Below, piece by piece: positions 54,097 through 63,794 of a stretch of DNA of 64,000 nucleotides (position 1 is the first letter of the stretch; every line of letters starts with the position of its first letter). The stretch comes from Bosea vaviloviae. GTDB lineage: Bacteria > Pseudomonadota > Alphaproteobacteria > Rhizobiales > Beijerinckiaceae. Made by a program: the position numbers and the translations under genes. A model generated the notes under the pieces. That model saw nothing but the letters and a program-made list of their open reading frames with translations, searched no databases and had not been told where the DNA came from. The DNA lies in NCBI RefSeq assembly GCF_001741865.1, contig NZ_CP017147.1, positions 2,533,001 through 2,597,000 of the forward strand, read 5' to 3'.

Positions 54097-56190
54097 CTAG
54101 CCGACCATCTCGCGGCTTTCCGCCTTGGGGCTGAAGGTGCCGTCCTCGTTCGGCTGCATGATCACGATCGAATCATGCATCGCCCGCAGCGTCGAGCGAT
54201 GGCCGATCGAGACGATCCTGGTCTGCGGCAGCGCCTGCTCCATCGCGGCATAGATCTCGCCTTCGAGCTTCTCGTCGAGCGAGGCCGTCGCTTCGTCCAG
54301 GAACAGCCAGTCGGGCTTGGCCAGGAGGGCGCGCGCCACGGCCAGGCGCTGTTGCTCGCCGCCGGAGAGCCGCTGGCCCCAGAGATCGACCTCGTCGAGC
54401 CGCTCGTAAAGGTGGCCGAGCTTGGTCAGCTGCATCGCCGCCTTGATCTCGGCCTCGTTATAGGTATCCAGCGGCGCGGGATAGGCAAGCGCCGCACGCA
54501 GGCTGCCTTGCGGCAGATAGGGGCGCTGCGGGAGCAACATGATCTCGGCACCGGCCGGGATGCCGACCTTGCCCTGGCCGAAGGGCCAGATGCCGGCAAT
54601 GGCGCGAAACAACGTCGACTTGCCCGAGCCCGAGGGACCGATGACCAGCGTCCGCCGGGTCGTGCCCAGGTCGAGATCGTTGACGCGCACGATCGGCTGG
54701 CCGTTGGGCAGGCTCAACGTGGCTTCATCGACATGCATTGCATCGCCCTTGGCGGGCACCTCATGGATGCCCTTGTCGCCGGCATTGGCGGCCTGCGCCT
54801 GAGCGATCGCAGCCTCGAAGGTGGTGAGGCGGTTGATCGAGGCGACATAGGACGCGATCGACTGATAGCGGTCGATGAAGAAGGACATCGCGGTCTGGAC
54901 CCGGTCGAAGGCCGAGGCGACCTGCGTCATGATGCCAAGCGTGATCTTGCCCGAGAAATAATGCGGCGCGAGCAGGATATAGGGCACGACGACATTGGCC
55001 TGGCCGAAGGAGAGCGTGAAGGTGGTCAATCGAACGCGCGCCCAGACGAGCCTGTAGAAATTGCTGACGATGTCGCCGAAGCGCTCGCTCAGATGCTTCT
55101 GCTCGGCATTCTCGCCGCGCATGAGGGCGATCTGCTCGGAATATTCGCGCAGCCGCGCCAGCGAGAAGCGGAAATTCGCCTCGCGCTTCTCCTGTTCGAA
55201 TTCAAGCCCGATCAGCGGCTTTCCGATCATATGGGCGATCCAGGTCGCCGCGACGGAATAGATCAGCGCCATCCAGAAGATGAAGCCGGGGATGGTGATG
55301 TCCGTGCCGGGCAGGACGCTCGCGACCGGGATCGACCACAGGATGATCGAGAAGGAGACGAGCGTGGAGACCTGGGTGAGCAGGGGCAGCGCGAAATTAT
55401 AGGTCTGGTTGACGAAGGCGCGGGTGTCCTCGGCGATGCGCTGGTCGGGGTTGTCGGCATTTCCGGCGAGCGAGACCCTGTAGTGATTGGAATTGCCGAG
55501 CCAGGCGGCGCTGAACTTCTCCGCCATCCAGCGCCGCCAGCGGATCAGCAGCGTGTAGTTGGCGACGATTTCGATCAGGTTGGAGACGACTGAGATCGCC
55601 GCCCAGACGCTGAACACATAGATCAGCTGATACCAGAAGCTCCCCGCATCCTTCTCCTGGATCGCGTTGTAGAAATCGCGGTTGAAGAAGGACAGCCTGA
55701 GCGAGATCGCGACCTGCAACTGATTGAGGACGACCAGGAAAACCAGCAGGAGCGTGCCGAGGCGGCCGGCGCCGATCCGAAACGGCTTCAGGGGCCACAG
55801 ATGTCCCGTGGTCAGCTCCGGGGCCTCGAAATAGGGCGAGGCCAGTCGCGCGATGCGCGCGATGCCGGGGACGAAGGAGATGGCGTAGACGATCAGGCCG
55901 AAGACCGCGATCGTGATCGTCAGGCTGGCCGGCGGCACGAGCGCCTGCCAGGCCTGAGGCCAGGCGCCGGATTGGGCGACCAGGAAGGCCGCGCCGGTGA
56001 GCACATACTCGACGCCGAAGATGATCGAGAAGATCCTGAGGAAGGTCGCGATCGCGACGGCCCGCCATGTCGCCGCGGCAAGCAGCAGGCCGATGACGCC
56101 CATCCCGATGGCTCCGGCGCTGCCGCTCTGCTGGCCGAGGATGAGGGCAATCACGGCAAGCACGGCGACGGCGATGCTCAAAGGGCGCAT
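54097..56190 (-). CDS. SbmA/BacA-like ABC transporter, fused permease and ATPase
   Basis: Inner-membrane half-transporter of 697 residues. Residues about 1-440 form an SbmA/BacA-type membrane domain with extra N-terminal helices, and 480-690 the ATPase: Walker A GPSGSGKST at 518-526 (K524), signature LSGGEQQRLAVARALL and Walker B WLFLDEATASLD. This is the plan of YddA and of Bradyrhizobium BclA, which imports antimicrobial or NCR peptides and very-long-chain lipid precursors. Peptide uptake is a plausible role, inferred from family. Single gene. Confidence 0.9.
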   Translation of the reverse strand: MRPLSIAVAVLAVIALILGQQSGSAGAIGMGVIGLLLAAATWRAVAIATFLRIFSIIFGVEYVLTGAAFLVAQSGAWPQAWQALVPPASLTITIAVFGLIVYAISFVPGIARIARLASPYFEAPELTTGHLWPLKPFRIGAGRLGTLLLVFLVVLNQLQVAISLRLSFFNRDFYNAIQEKDAGSFWYQLIYVFSVWAAISVVSNLIEIVANYTLLIRWRRWMAEKFSAAWLGNSNHYRVSLAGNADNPDQRIAEDTRAFVNQTYNFALPLLTQVSTLVSFSIILWSIPVASVLPGTDITIPGFIFWMALIYSVAATWIAHMIGKPLIGLEFEQEKREANFRFSLARLREYSEQIALMRGENAEQKHLSERFGDIVSNFYRLVWARVRLTTFTLSFGQANVVVPYILLAPHYFSGKITLGIMTQVASAFDRVQTAMSFFIDRYQSIASYVASINRLTTFEAAIAQAQAANAGDKGIHEVPAKGDAMHVDEATLSLPNGQPIVRVNDLDLGTTRRTLVIGPSGSGKSTLFRAIAGIWPFGQGKVGIPAGAEIMLLPQRPYLPQGSLRAALAYPAPLDTYNEAEIKAAMQLTKLGHLYERLDEVDLWGQRLSGGEQQRLAVARALLAKPDWLFLDEATASLDEKLEGEIYAAMEQALPQTRIVSIGHRSTLRAMHDSIVIMQPNEDGTFSPKAESREMVG

Positions 56191-56316
56191 GGGCGAGGAT
56201 CCTGCGGGAATGGCGGGGGATGACGAGATGCCATCGCGATTCTGACCATGTCGCAGAGGATGCGGCCATTCAATGGCGGCACCGGAAGATCAGCAAATTG
56301 TCATCGGCCGGACATG

Positions 56317-56341
56317 AAAAAGGCCCGGCTTGCGCCGGGCC
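56317..56341 (-). terminator. Rho-independent terminator downstream of groEL
   Basis: On the minus strand GGCCCGGC-GCAA-GCCGGGCC is followed by TTTTT, a perfect 8-bp stem with U-tract. It lies about 110 bases past the groEL stop and just past the duplicated groEL tail. Confidence 0.9.
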
Positions 56342-56374
56342 CTCGTATCGTTTTCCAGAGTTGGAAAGCGTGGA

Positions 56375-56449
56375 TCAGAAGTCCATGCCGCCACTGGAAC
56401 CGGGCATGCCCGGTTCCAGAACCCTTGGAAGATGGGCGTTTGGATTTCC
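56375..56449 (-). repeat. 75-bp duplicated groEL tail with 26-bp perfect palindrome
   Basis: Downstream of the groEL stop, on its strand, come 30 unique bases, the perfect palindrome 56394-56419 (arms CTGGAACCGGGCA and TGCCCGGTTCCAG), then GGCGGCATGGACTTCTGA. That last piece repeats the true groEL end (GGCGGCATGGATTTCTGA) exactly 75 bases on and in the same frame, with one synonymous change. Confidence 0.85.
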
Positions 56450-58099
<1,650 letters not shown>

Positions 58100-58134
58100 T
58101 TACATGAAAACGGGGATGGGCGGTCGCTTGGCGT

Positions 58135-58422
58135 TCAGCCGATGACGCCCATGACGTCGGATTCCTTCATGATCAGGAGATCCTGGCCATCGATCTTGAC
58201 CTCGGTGCCCGACCACTTGCCGAACAGGACGCGATCGCCCTTCTTGACGTCCAGCGGGGTCAGCTTGCCGGCTTCGTCGCGGCCGCCCGGGCCGACGGCG
58301 ATGACTTCGCCCTCTTGGGGCTTTTCCTTGGCGGTATCGGGGATGATGATGCCACCCTTGGTCTTCTCTTCGCCATCAAGGCGACGGACCACAACGCGGT
58401 CATGCAGCGGACGGAACTTCAT
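58135..58422 (-). CDS. groES: Co-chaperonin GroES
   Basis: 10-kDa lid of the GroEL chamber, 95 residues. [20 protein letters not shown] opens the protein, the mobile loop (about 17-33) includes [16 protein letters not shown] and [15 protein letters not shown] is conserved. It is first in the groESL operon, with a CIRCE element and a matching promoter upstream. Confidence 0.97.
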   Translation of the reverse strand: MKFRPLHDRVVVRRLDGEEKTKGGIIIPDTAKEKPQEGEVIAVGPGGRDEAGKLTPLDVKKGDRVLFGKWSGTEVKIDGQDLLIMKESDVMGVIG

Positions 58423-58490
58423 GGTTCTGTCTTCCTCTTGGATCTAATTTCGATGCGGGCGCAATCTCAAGAACCCGCGATGGGCACCTG

Positions 58491-58557
58491 TTAGCAGTCT
58501 CGGATGTAGAGTGCTAACCGATGGCGCGGAGATAGGCGCGTCCCCCCGGAGAGTCAA
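58491..58557 (-). promoter_or_regulatory. groESL promoter with CIRCE operator (HrcA site)
   Basis: CIRCE: TTAGCAGTC (58491-58499)-N9-GAGTGCTAA (58509-58517), one mismatch from consensus TTAGCACTC. On the minus strand -35 TTGACT (58557-58552), a 17-base spacer and -10 TATCTC (58534-58529) lie just upstream, so the operator covers the start of transcription. The HrcA repressor gene itself is not in the window. Confidence 0.9.
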
Positions 58558-58640
58558 GAAATCATCCCGCCTTAAAGTGAACGCGGGCGTGACGCCGGAG
58601 GCTTGCTGCCAAAGCTGGTTGAACACGCTAGCATGGCGAG

Positions 58641-59096
58641 ATGACGACAAACGCGCCCGATCCCCGGCTCGACGATATCGCCCGTTCCTGCGTGGCGCTG
58701 CATGTGCGCATGACCGCGCGGGCGGTGACGCGCGCCTATGACGAGGCGATGCGCCCGAGCGGGTTGAAGATCACGCAGTTCGTGCTGCTCTCGGCTCTGA
58801 GCACCGGCGCCTGGCGCTCCGTCACCGAATTGGCCGAGCGCTTCGCCCTGGAGCGCACCTCGCTGACCCGCAATCTGCAATTGCTGGCGGCCGAGGCGCT
58901 GATCGTTCCCGTGGAGTGCAAGGGCCGCGCCTCGGTCTATGCGGTCACCGAAAAGGGCAGGGCGGCGATCGAGGCCGCCATCCCCTATTGGCAAGCGGCG
59001 CAGGAGCGGATCGCGGGCGGGCTCGGCAAGGAGCGCTGGAGCGAAACCCGCGAGGGCCTGAAAGCGCTGCGCCGCGTCGCACGCCTGGCGGATTGA
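58641..59096 (+). CDS. MarR family transcriptional regulator
   Basis: Winged helix-turn-helix regulator of 151 residues. The DNA-binding part runs from about 40 to 105 (GLKITQFVLLSAL, then SVTELAERFALERTSLTRNLQLL and the wing ECKGRASVYAVTEKG). It is followed 66 bases on by a PaaI-type thioesterase gene whose promoter holds a palindrome, a likely target. The groESL promoter region lies on its other side, which argues against control of groESL. Confidence 0.9.
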   Translation: MTTNAPDPRLDDIARSCVALHVRMTARAVTRAYDEAMRPSGLKITQFVLLSALSTGAWRSVTELAERFALERTSLTRNLQLLAAEALIVPVECKGRASVYAVTEKGRAAIEAAIPYWQAAQERIAGGLGKERWSETREGLKALRRVARLAD

Positions 59097-59104
59097 GACG
59101 CGGC

Positions 59105-59144
59105 TTGACCGGCGGCCCTTTCGCCACTTATCGTGTATCTACAC
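59105..59144 (+). promoter_or_regulatory. Promoter-operator of the thioesterase gene
   Basis: -35 TTGACC (59105-59110), 17 bases, then TTATCG as a weak -10, followed at once by the palindrome GTGTA-TC-TACAC (59133-59144). The placement over the start point is typical of a repressor site, perhaps for the MarR protein encoded just upstream. Confidence 0.5.
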
Positions 59145-59162
59145 AATAGGCCGGAGGCAGCG

Positions 59163-59630
59163 ATGGCGCGCAAGTTCGGGGTGGTGACGCGGGACGTGCT
59201 GCTCGCCGAGGACGGGCTCGGTTTCCTGCGCGGTATAGTCGAGGGCCGCCATCCCGGCCCGCCCATCGCGGAGGCGATGGATCTCGATCTCGTCGAGGTC
59301 GAGGAGGGGCGCGTCGTCTTCGTCGGCAAGCCCTCGGCGCGCTTCTTCAATCCGCTCGGCACGATCCATGGCGGCTGGACGGCGACGATCCTCGATTCCG
59401 CCATGGCCTGCGCCGCGCACACCACGCTGAAGGCGGGCGAGGGCTACACGACGCTGGAGATGAAGCTCAACTATGTCCGCCCGGTCATGCCCGATAGCGG
59501 CACGGTGCGCTGCGAGGGCAAGCTGATCCATCGCGGCGGCAGCGTCATCACCAGCGAGGGCCGGTTGACCGATGCGCGCGGCAAGCTGCTCGCGCATGGC
59601 TCCGAGACCTGCATGGTGCTGCGCGGCTGA
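59163..59630 (+). CDS. PaaI family thioesterase
   Basis: Hotdog-fold thioesterase of 155 residues. N63 in FFNPLGTIHGGW, with the HGG at 69-71, and D78 in ILDSAMACA form the usual acyl-thioester site; YTTLEMKLNYVRPV is the family's following strand. Substrate probably an aryl- or acyl-CoA. GGAGG five bases before ATG 59163 fixes the start. It converges with the LysE gene, 2 bases between the stops. Confidence 0.92.
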   Translation: MARKFGVVTRDVLLAEDGLGFLRGIVEGRHPGPPIAEAMDLDLVEVEEGRVVFVGKPSARFFNPLGTIHGGWTATILDSAMACAAHTTLKAGEGYTTLEMKLNYVRPVMPDSGTVRCEGKLIHRGGSVITSEGRLTDARGKLLAHGSETCMVLRG

Positions 59631-59632
59631 GA

Positions 59633-60241
59633 TCAGGTGCTCAGCGCCAGCCTGGCCGCGATCATCCACATCGTGGCGGCGATGGCGGCCTCCAGGGCCC
59701 GCCATGCTGACGGCTTGGCGAAGAACGGGCGCAGCCAGCGCGCGCCATAGCCGAGCCCGAAGAAGAACAGGAAGGAGGCGGTGACCGCGCCCGCGCCAAA
59801 GGCGGGTTCGAACCCGGGAAACTGCGTCGAGATCGTGCCGACCAGCACGACGGTGTCGAGATAGACATGCGGATTGAGCCAGGTCAGCGCGAGACAGGTT
59901 ATCAGGGTCTGCCGCAGGCCCGCCGCCTCGCCATCGCCGGTGACGAGCGCCTCATTGGAGCGCAGCGCCGCATGCAGGCTCTTTGCGCCATACCAGAACA
60001 GGAAGGCCGCCCCGGCGTAACGCATCACCGGATCGATCCAAGGCGACAGCTCGGAGATCTGCCGGAAGCTGCTGACGCCGAGCGCGATCAGCACGGCGTC
60101 CGACAGCGCACAGGCGAGGCAGACGGCGAGGACATGCTCGTTGCGCAAGCCCTGGCGGAGCACGAAGGCGTTCTGCGCGCCGATCGCGAGGATCAGGCTC
60201 AGGCTCACGCCGAGGCCCGTCAGATAGACCGTCACGTTCAT
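59633..60241 (-). CDS. LysE/ArgO family amino-acid exporter
   Basis: Inner-membrane exporter of basic amino acids, 202 residues with about six helices. The family motif GAQNAFVLRQGL (21-32) and TWLNPHVYLDTVVLVG (about 119-134) are diagnostic of LysE/ArgO. It is divergent from an ArgP/LysG regulator gene, the classic pairing in which the regulator senses lysine or arginine and turns on export. Confidence 0.93.
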   Translation of the reverse strand: MNVTVYLTGLGVSLSLILAIGAQNAFVLRQGLRNEHVLAVCLACALSDAVLIALGVSSFRQISELSPWIDPVMRYAGAAFLFWYGAKSLHAALRSNEALVTGDGEAAGLRQTLITCLALTWLNPHVYLDTVVLVGTISTQFPGFEPAFGAGAVTASFLFFFGLGYGARWLRPFFAKPSAWRALEAAIAATMWMIAARLALST

Positions 60242-60303
60242 GCTGTGGCTCTCCGGCTGCCGGGGTGGCATCGGAGCTAGCTGCCGCCACGGGATTAGGG
60301 TAG

Positions 60304-60326
60304 TTAATGCTGCTAAGGCAGATTAA
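60304..60326. promoter_or_regulatory. ArgP/LysG-type operator between lysE and its regulator
   Basis: TTAAT-G-CTGC-TAAG-GCAG-ATTAA, a near-perfect palindrome of 23 bases with T-N11-A character, lies 14 bases before the regulator start and about 60 from the exporter start. Confidence 0.65.
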
Positions 60327-60340
60327 GCGGTGCTAATGCC

Positions 60341-61246
60341 ATGCTCGATTACTCCGCATTGCGCGCCGTTGCCGCGGTGGTCCAGGCCGGCAGCTTCGAG
60401 CAGGCCGCCCACAGCCTCAATGTCACGCCATCGGCTATATCGCAGCGCGTCAAGCAGCTCGAGGAGCGCCTCGGACTGGTGCTCATCGTCCGCGGCGCGC
60501 CCTGCGTCGCGACCGAGAAGGGGGCATGGCTGTGCCGGCATATGGAACAGGTCGGGATGCTCGAAGGCGAATTGCTCAGGCATTTGCCTGCCGCCGGGAT
60601 CGGCGCTGCCCGCCACAAGGTCACGCTGCATGTCGCGACCAATGCCGATAGCCTCGGGACCTGGTTCCTCAAGGCCGTCTCGCATTTCACCCGGCGCTCC
60701 GAGCATCTGCTGAACCTCGCCGTGGACGATCAGGACCATACGGCCGAGTGGCTGCAGCGCGGACATGTGGTGGCCGCGGTGACGAGCCTGGGCAAGCCGG
60801 TCCAGGGCTGTCGGCGCGTTGCTCTCGGCGCGCTGCGCTATCGCGCGACGGCCAGTCCCGATTTCATGGTGCGGCATTTTCCAAAGGGCGTCACGCCAGA
60901 CGCGCTCGCCCTGGCGCCGGCCCTGACCTTCAACCAGAAGGACCGTCTGCAAGGCCAGTGGCTCCAACAGGTCGTCGGGCGGAAGTTCGCTCATCCCACC
61001 CATTGGCTGCCATCGACGCAAAGCTTCGTCGATGGCGCCGTGATGGGCATAGGCTGGGGCATGAATCCGATCCAGCTCGTCGACCAGCATTTGCGCTCAG
61101 GCCGCCTGATCGAGCTGATCCCCGATACGCCGATCGACATTCCACTGTTCTGGCAGGTCAATCGCCTGTCCGCCGATCATCTGGCGGAGTTGACCCGCGA
61201 GGTCGTCGCCGTTGCCAGGAGCGAGCTGGTCGACGGAAAGCTGTGA
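60341..61246 (+). CDS. argP: ArgP/LysG family LysR-type regulator
   Basis: Regulator of 301 residues. The helix-turn-helix is in FEQAAHSLNVTPSAISQRVKQLE (about 18-40), matching ArgP/LysG closely. The effector domain binds lysine or arginine in known members. It is divergent from the lysE gene and very likely its activator. The gene symbol is by orthology to E. coli ArgP and C. glutamicum LysG. Confidence 0.92.
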   Translation: MLDYSALRAVAAVVQAGSFEQAAHSLNVTPSAISQRVKQLEERLGLVLIVRGAPCVATEKGAWLCRHMEQVGMLEGELLRHLPAAGIGAARHKVTLHVATNADSLGTWFLKAVSHFTRRSEHLLNLAVDDQDHTAEWLQRGHVVAAVTSLGKPVQGCRRVALGALRYRATASPDFMVRHFPKGVTPDALALAPALTFNQKDRLQGQWLQQVVGRKFAHPTHWLPSTQSFVDGAVMGIGWGMNPIQLVDQHLRSGRLIELIPDTPIDIPLFWQVNRLSADHLAELTREVVAVARSELVDGKL

Positions 61247-61285
61247 GCGGGCGGCCTGAACAAGGGCGCATGGTCCTAACAGCTT

Positions 61286-62113
61286 CTAGGCGGAGCGGCG
61301 GCCCTGGCTCGCGCGATAGGCGCTGGGGCTTTTGCCCATCGCCAGCCGGAAGTGGCGGTTGAAGGTCGAGAGATCGCCGAATCCGCAATCGAAGGCGATC
61401 TGCGCGACGCCGTGCTCCGAGCCGCGCAGCAGGAGCGCGGAGCGATGCAGGCGCGTCCTCAGCAGGAACCGGTGCGGCGTCATGCCGATCAGCGCCTTGA
61501 ACGTCCGCAGGAAATGATACGGGCTCATCGCCGCCTCGCGGGCGAGTTGGGTCAAGCTCAGCGTCTCCTCGGAGCGCGCCTCGATGCACCGCAGGGCCCG
61601 GGTGATGCGGCTGGTGTCACGCGCCGTCGGCGCGGCGGTTGCGGGCGGCTCGTCCGCGAGCGTTGCCGCCACCGCACCGGCTAGCCGGACGGCGAGCTCC
61701 TCATAGGCGGCAGCGCCGCCGCCGCTGGTCGCCGTCTCGGCCATCAGATCCGCAAGTGCCGGAGATGGCGGCAGATGGGCGCGCGAGAAAGCAAGCCGCC
61801 GCACGCTAGGGACGCCGGCAAGGATGTCTTCCAGATAGGCCGGATCGAACTGGAAGGCGAGGCAGCGGTCGCCAGCCGCATGCTCGTGGCCGCACTCGAA
61901 GCAGGCTCCTTGATTGCCGAGCAGGAGTGCGCCCGGCGCGAGCAGCGCGGCGCCCTGGGCGGAGCGGTAGCTGAAGCTGCCGCTGGTTACCGCCGCGATG
62001 CAGCAGTGAGAGTGTTGTTCCTCGAAGGCGCGGTCGTCCGGCCCGGCGGTGCAGATGATGTCCCGCACGCGCCAGCCGGGGCCCGAGGCCAGAAGATGCG
62101 AGGTCGCAGTCAT
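61286..62113 (-). CDS. AraC family transcriptional regulator
   Basis: Regulator of 275 residues. An N-terminal cupin-like sensing domain (about 10-100, EEQHSHCCIAAVTSGSFSYRS) has several histidines and cysteines. The C-terminal double helix-turn-helix runs about 172-268: LSLTQLAREAAMSPYHFLRTF and VAQIAFDCGFGDLSTFNRHFR. It is divergent from a small gene of unknown function plus a VOC protein gene, its likely targets. Confidence 0.92.
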   Translation of the reverse strand: MTATSHLLASGPGWRVRDIICTAGPDDRAFEEQHSHCCIAAVTSGSFSYRSAQGAALLAPGALLLGNQGACFECGHEHAAGDRCLAFQFDPAYLEDILAGVPSVRRLAFSRAHLPPSPALADLMAETATSGGGAAAYEELAVRLAGAVAATLADEPPATAAPTARDTSRITRALRCIEARSEETLSLTQLAREAAMSPYHFLRTFKALIGMTPHRFLLRTRLHRSALLLRGSEHGVAQIAFDCGFGDLSTFNRHFRLAMGKSPSAYRASQGRRSA

Positions 62114-62197
62114 CGCCGCAGTTTAGCAATTTTCCCCAAGCGCCGGGAGGGGCGGGGGCTCTATCCCAGGGAACATGTCCTCAGCGGGAGCCCGAAC

Positions 62198-62698
62198 ATG
62201 GCAGCAGCGTCAGCGCCCTTCCTCGACATGCTTCACGCGGATGCGCCTGCGCCTGACAGGGTCGGCGGGATGGCGCTCTATGGCTGGCTCATCGGTGCCT
62301 GGACGATGGACGCCGTCATTCATGCCGATGATGGCGCCCGGCACGAGGCCAAGGGAAATATCGGCTTTGGCTGGGTTCTGGAGGGGCGCGCGATCCAGGA
62401 TGTCTGGATCCTGCCCGGCTTCTTCCACGGCACGACGCTGCGGGTCTACGACCCTGCGCTCGATGCCTGGCACATCCTTTGGAGCGACCCGCTGAAGCAA
62501 TATTACGCGCGCCAGATCGGCCGCGCCGAAGGCCGTGACATTGTCCAGCTCGGCAAGACCGGGGACGGCGTCGCGATACGCTGGCGCTTTACCGAGATCG
62601 CGCGCGATTCCTTTCGTTGGCTTGGCGAATCCTCGCCCGATGACGGTGTGAGCTGGAGGCTGCAGGCCGATGTCCAGGCACGCCGTACGACCCACTGA
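62198..62698 (+). CDS. Hypothetical protein, DUF1579/lipocalin-like
   Basis: Soluble protein of 166 residues. It shows LIGAWTMDAVIHADDG, GNIGFGWVLEGRAIQDVW and LRVYDPALDAWHILWSDP, a beta-barrel pattern typical of DUF1579-like proteins of unknown role. Start at ATG 62198; the frame is open upstream only through the antisense of the AraC gene. It probably forms an operon with the VOC gene 23 bases downstream and may answer to the divergent AraC regulator. Confidence 0.75.
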   Translation: MAAASAPFLDMLHADAPAPDRVGGMALYGWLIGAWTMDAVIHADDGARHEAKGNIGFGWVLEGRAIQDVWILPGFFHGTTLRVYDPALDAWHILWSDPLKQYYARQIGRAEGRDIVQLGKTGDGVAIRWRFTEIARDSFRWLGESSPDDGVSWRLQADVQARRTTH

Positions 62699-62721
62699 CC
62701 CGCTCTGAAAAGGAGATGACC

Positions 62722-63096
62722 ATGCTCGATCATGTTTCCATCGGCGTTGGCGAGATCGCCCGCTCGAAGCGCTTCTACGATGCCGCGTTCGGCGCGCTCG
62801 GCTATCGCTGCCTCAGCGAGGACGAGGGCTCATTGGGCTATGGCCGGGACGCTGTCGCCTTCTGGCTCGGCGCGGTCGCGACGCCGGTGCCGCCCGACCC
62901 CGGCTCGAACCTGCATTTCTGCTTCGTCGCGCCGACGCGGCAGAGCGTGGATGCGTTCCATGCCGCCGCGATCGCGCAGGGCGGAGCGGATAACGGCCGG
63001 CCCGGCCTGCGGGAATCCTATGGTCCCAACTACTATGCGGCTTTTGTGGTCGACCCGGATGGCTATCGCATCGAGGCCTATTGCGCCGCCGCCTGA
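62722..63096 (+). CDS. VOC family (glyoxalase/dioxygenase superfamily) protein
   Basis: Small metal-binding protein of 124 residues with two beta-alpha-beta-beta-beta units. Metal-ligand candidates H4 (MLDHVSI), H65 (NLHFCF) and E118 (GYRIEAY) are in the expected places. Start at ATG 62722, six bases after AAAAGGAG; ATG 62716 lies too close to that site. Reaction unknown: the superfamily covers glyoxalase I, fosfomycin resistance and dioxygenases, and no specific hallmark is visible. Confidence 0.9.
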   Translation: MLDHVSIGVGEIARSKRFYDAAFGALGYRCLSEDEGSLGYGRDAVAFWLGAVATPVPPDPGSNLHFCFVAPTRQSVDAFHAAAIAQGGADNGRPGLRESYGPNYYAAFVVDPDGYRIEAYCAAA

Positions 63097-63211
63097 GATC
63101 GAGGCCGTCAGCGCCGGCTGACCGCGATCGCTGCCGCTGGGATCATGATCAATGGGCGTTCGAGACGCGAGCGCTATGGTTTTCATCCTGTCCCGGCACG
63201 AGGCCGGCGCC

Positions 63212-63670
63212 TTAGAGCACTTCGAAGACGTCGTATTCGACGCCGCCCGGACATCGTCCGCCCATCGCGACCGCGACAATACCGTTGAGCCATGCGTGCG
63301 CAGGCGCGGCGGTCTCGAAATACGGCGTCGTGCGCAGATAATACTCGGAAGCGTCGACCGTTTCGCCGCGCCCCAGACGCTCGTCGACGGCGTCAGGCGC
63401 GCGTCTGACACCGCGATAGGTCATGAGGATGAGATCTCCGTCATCGGCGACCAGCAGGAGCCTGACATCTTGCTGAAATGTGCCATCGGCGCGAGCAAGC
63501 AGGAGATCGGAGCCGATCATCGGTGATACCGCGCCGTTCAGGCGCTCTCCACGGAAGTGTCCGCCCGAGACGGGAAAGATGCGCCGGCCGCCGGCCGGCG
63601 TCCGGCCTAGATCCAGCGGCGGGTGAAGGGTGATCAGGAGTGTAAACAGGTGTCGAGATTGCAGGGACAT
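63212..63670 (-). CDS. DUF3237 domain-containing protein
   Basis: Protein of 152 residues. The segments GRRIFPVSGGHFRGERLNG, GSDLLLARADGTFQQDVRLL and DGDLILMTYRGVR mark DUF3237, a small beta-barrel family of unknown function often beside oxidoreductases. Start at ATG 63670. It is divergent from a LysR-type gene at the window edge, which may regulate it. Confidence 0.85.
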   Translation of the reverse strand: MSLQSRHLFTLLITLHPPLDLGRTPAGGRRIFPVSGGHFRGERLNGAVSPMIGSDLLLARADGTFQQDVRLLLVADDGDLILMTYRGVRRAPDAVDERLGRGETVDASEYYLRTTPYFETAAPAHAWLNGIVAVAMGGRCPGGVEYDVFEVL

Positions 63671-63794
63671 GACCAAGCTCCTATTCTTGCCCCGACCCTG
63701 AACCAGGGCGCCCTGTCTCCAAAACGAGCTTTGCTTGTCGTCATCACAAGAGAAACTGACCAGTAGAGATTCTGGTCATGTGAAGAAGCTGATC

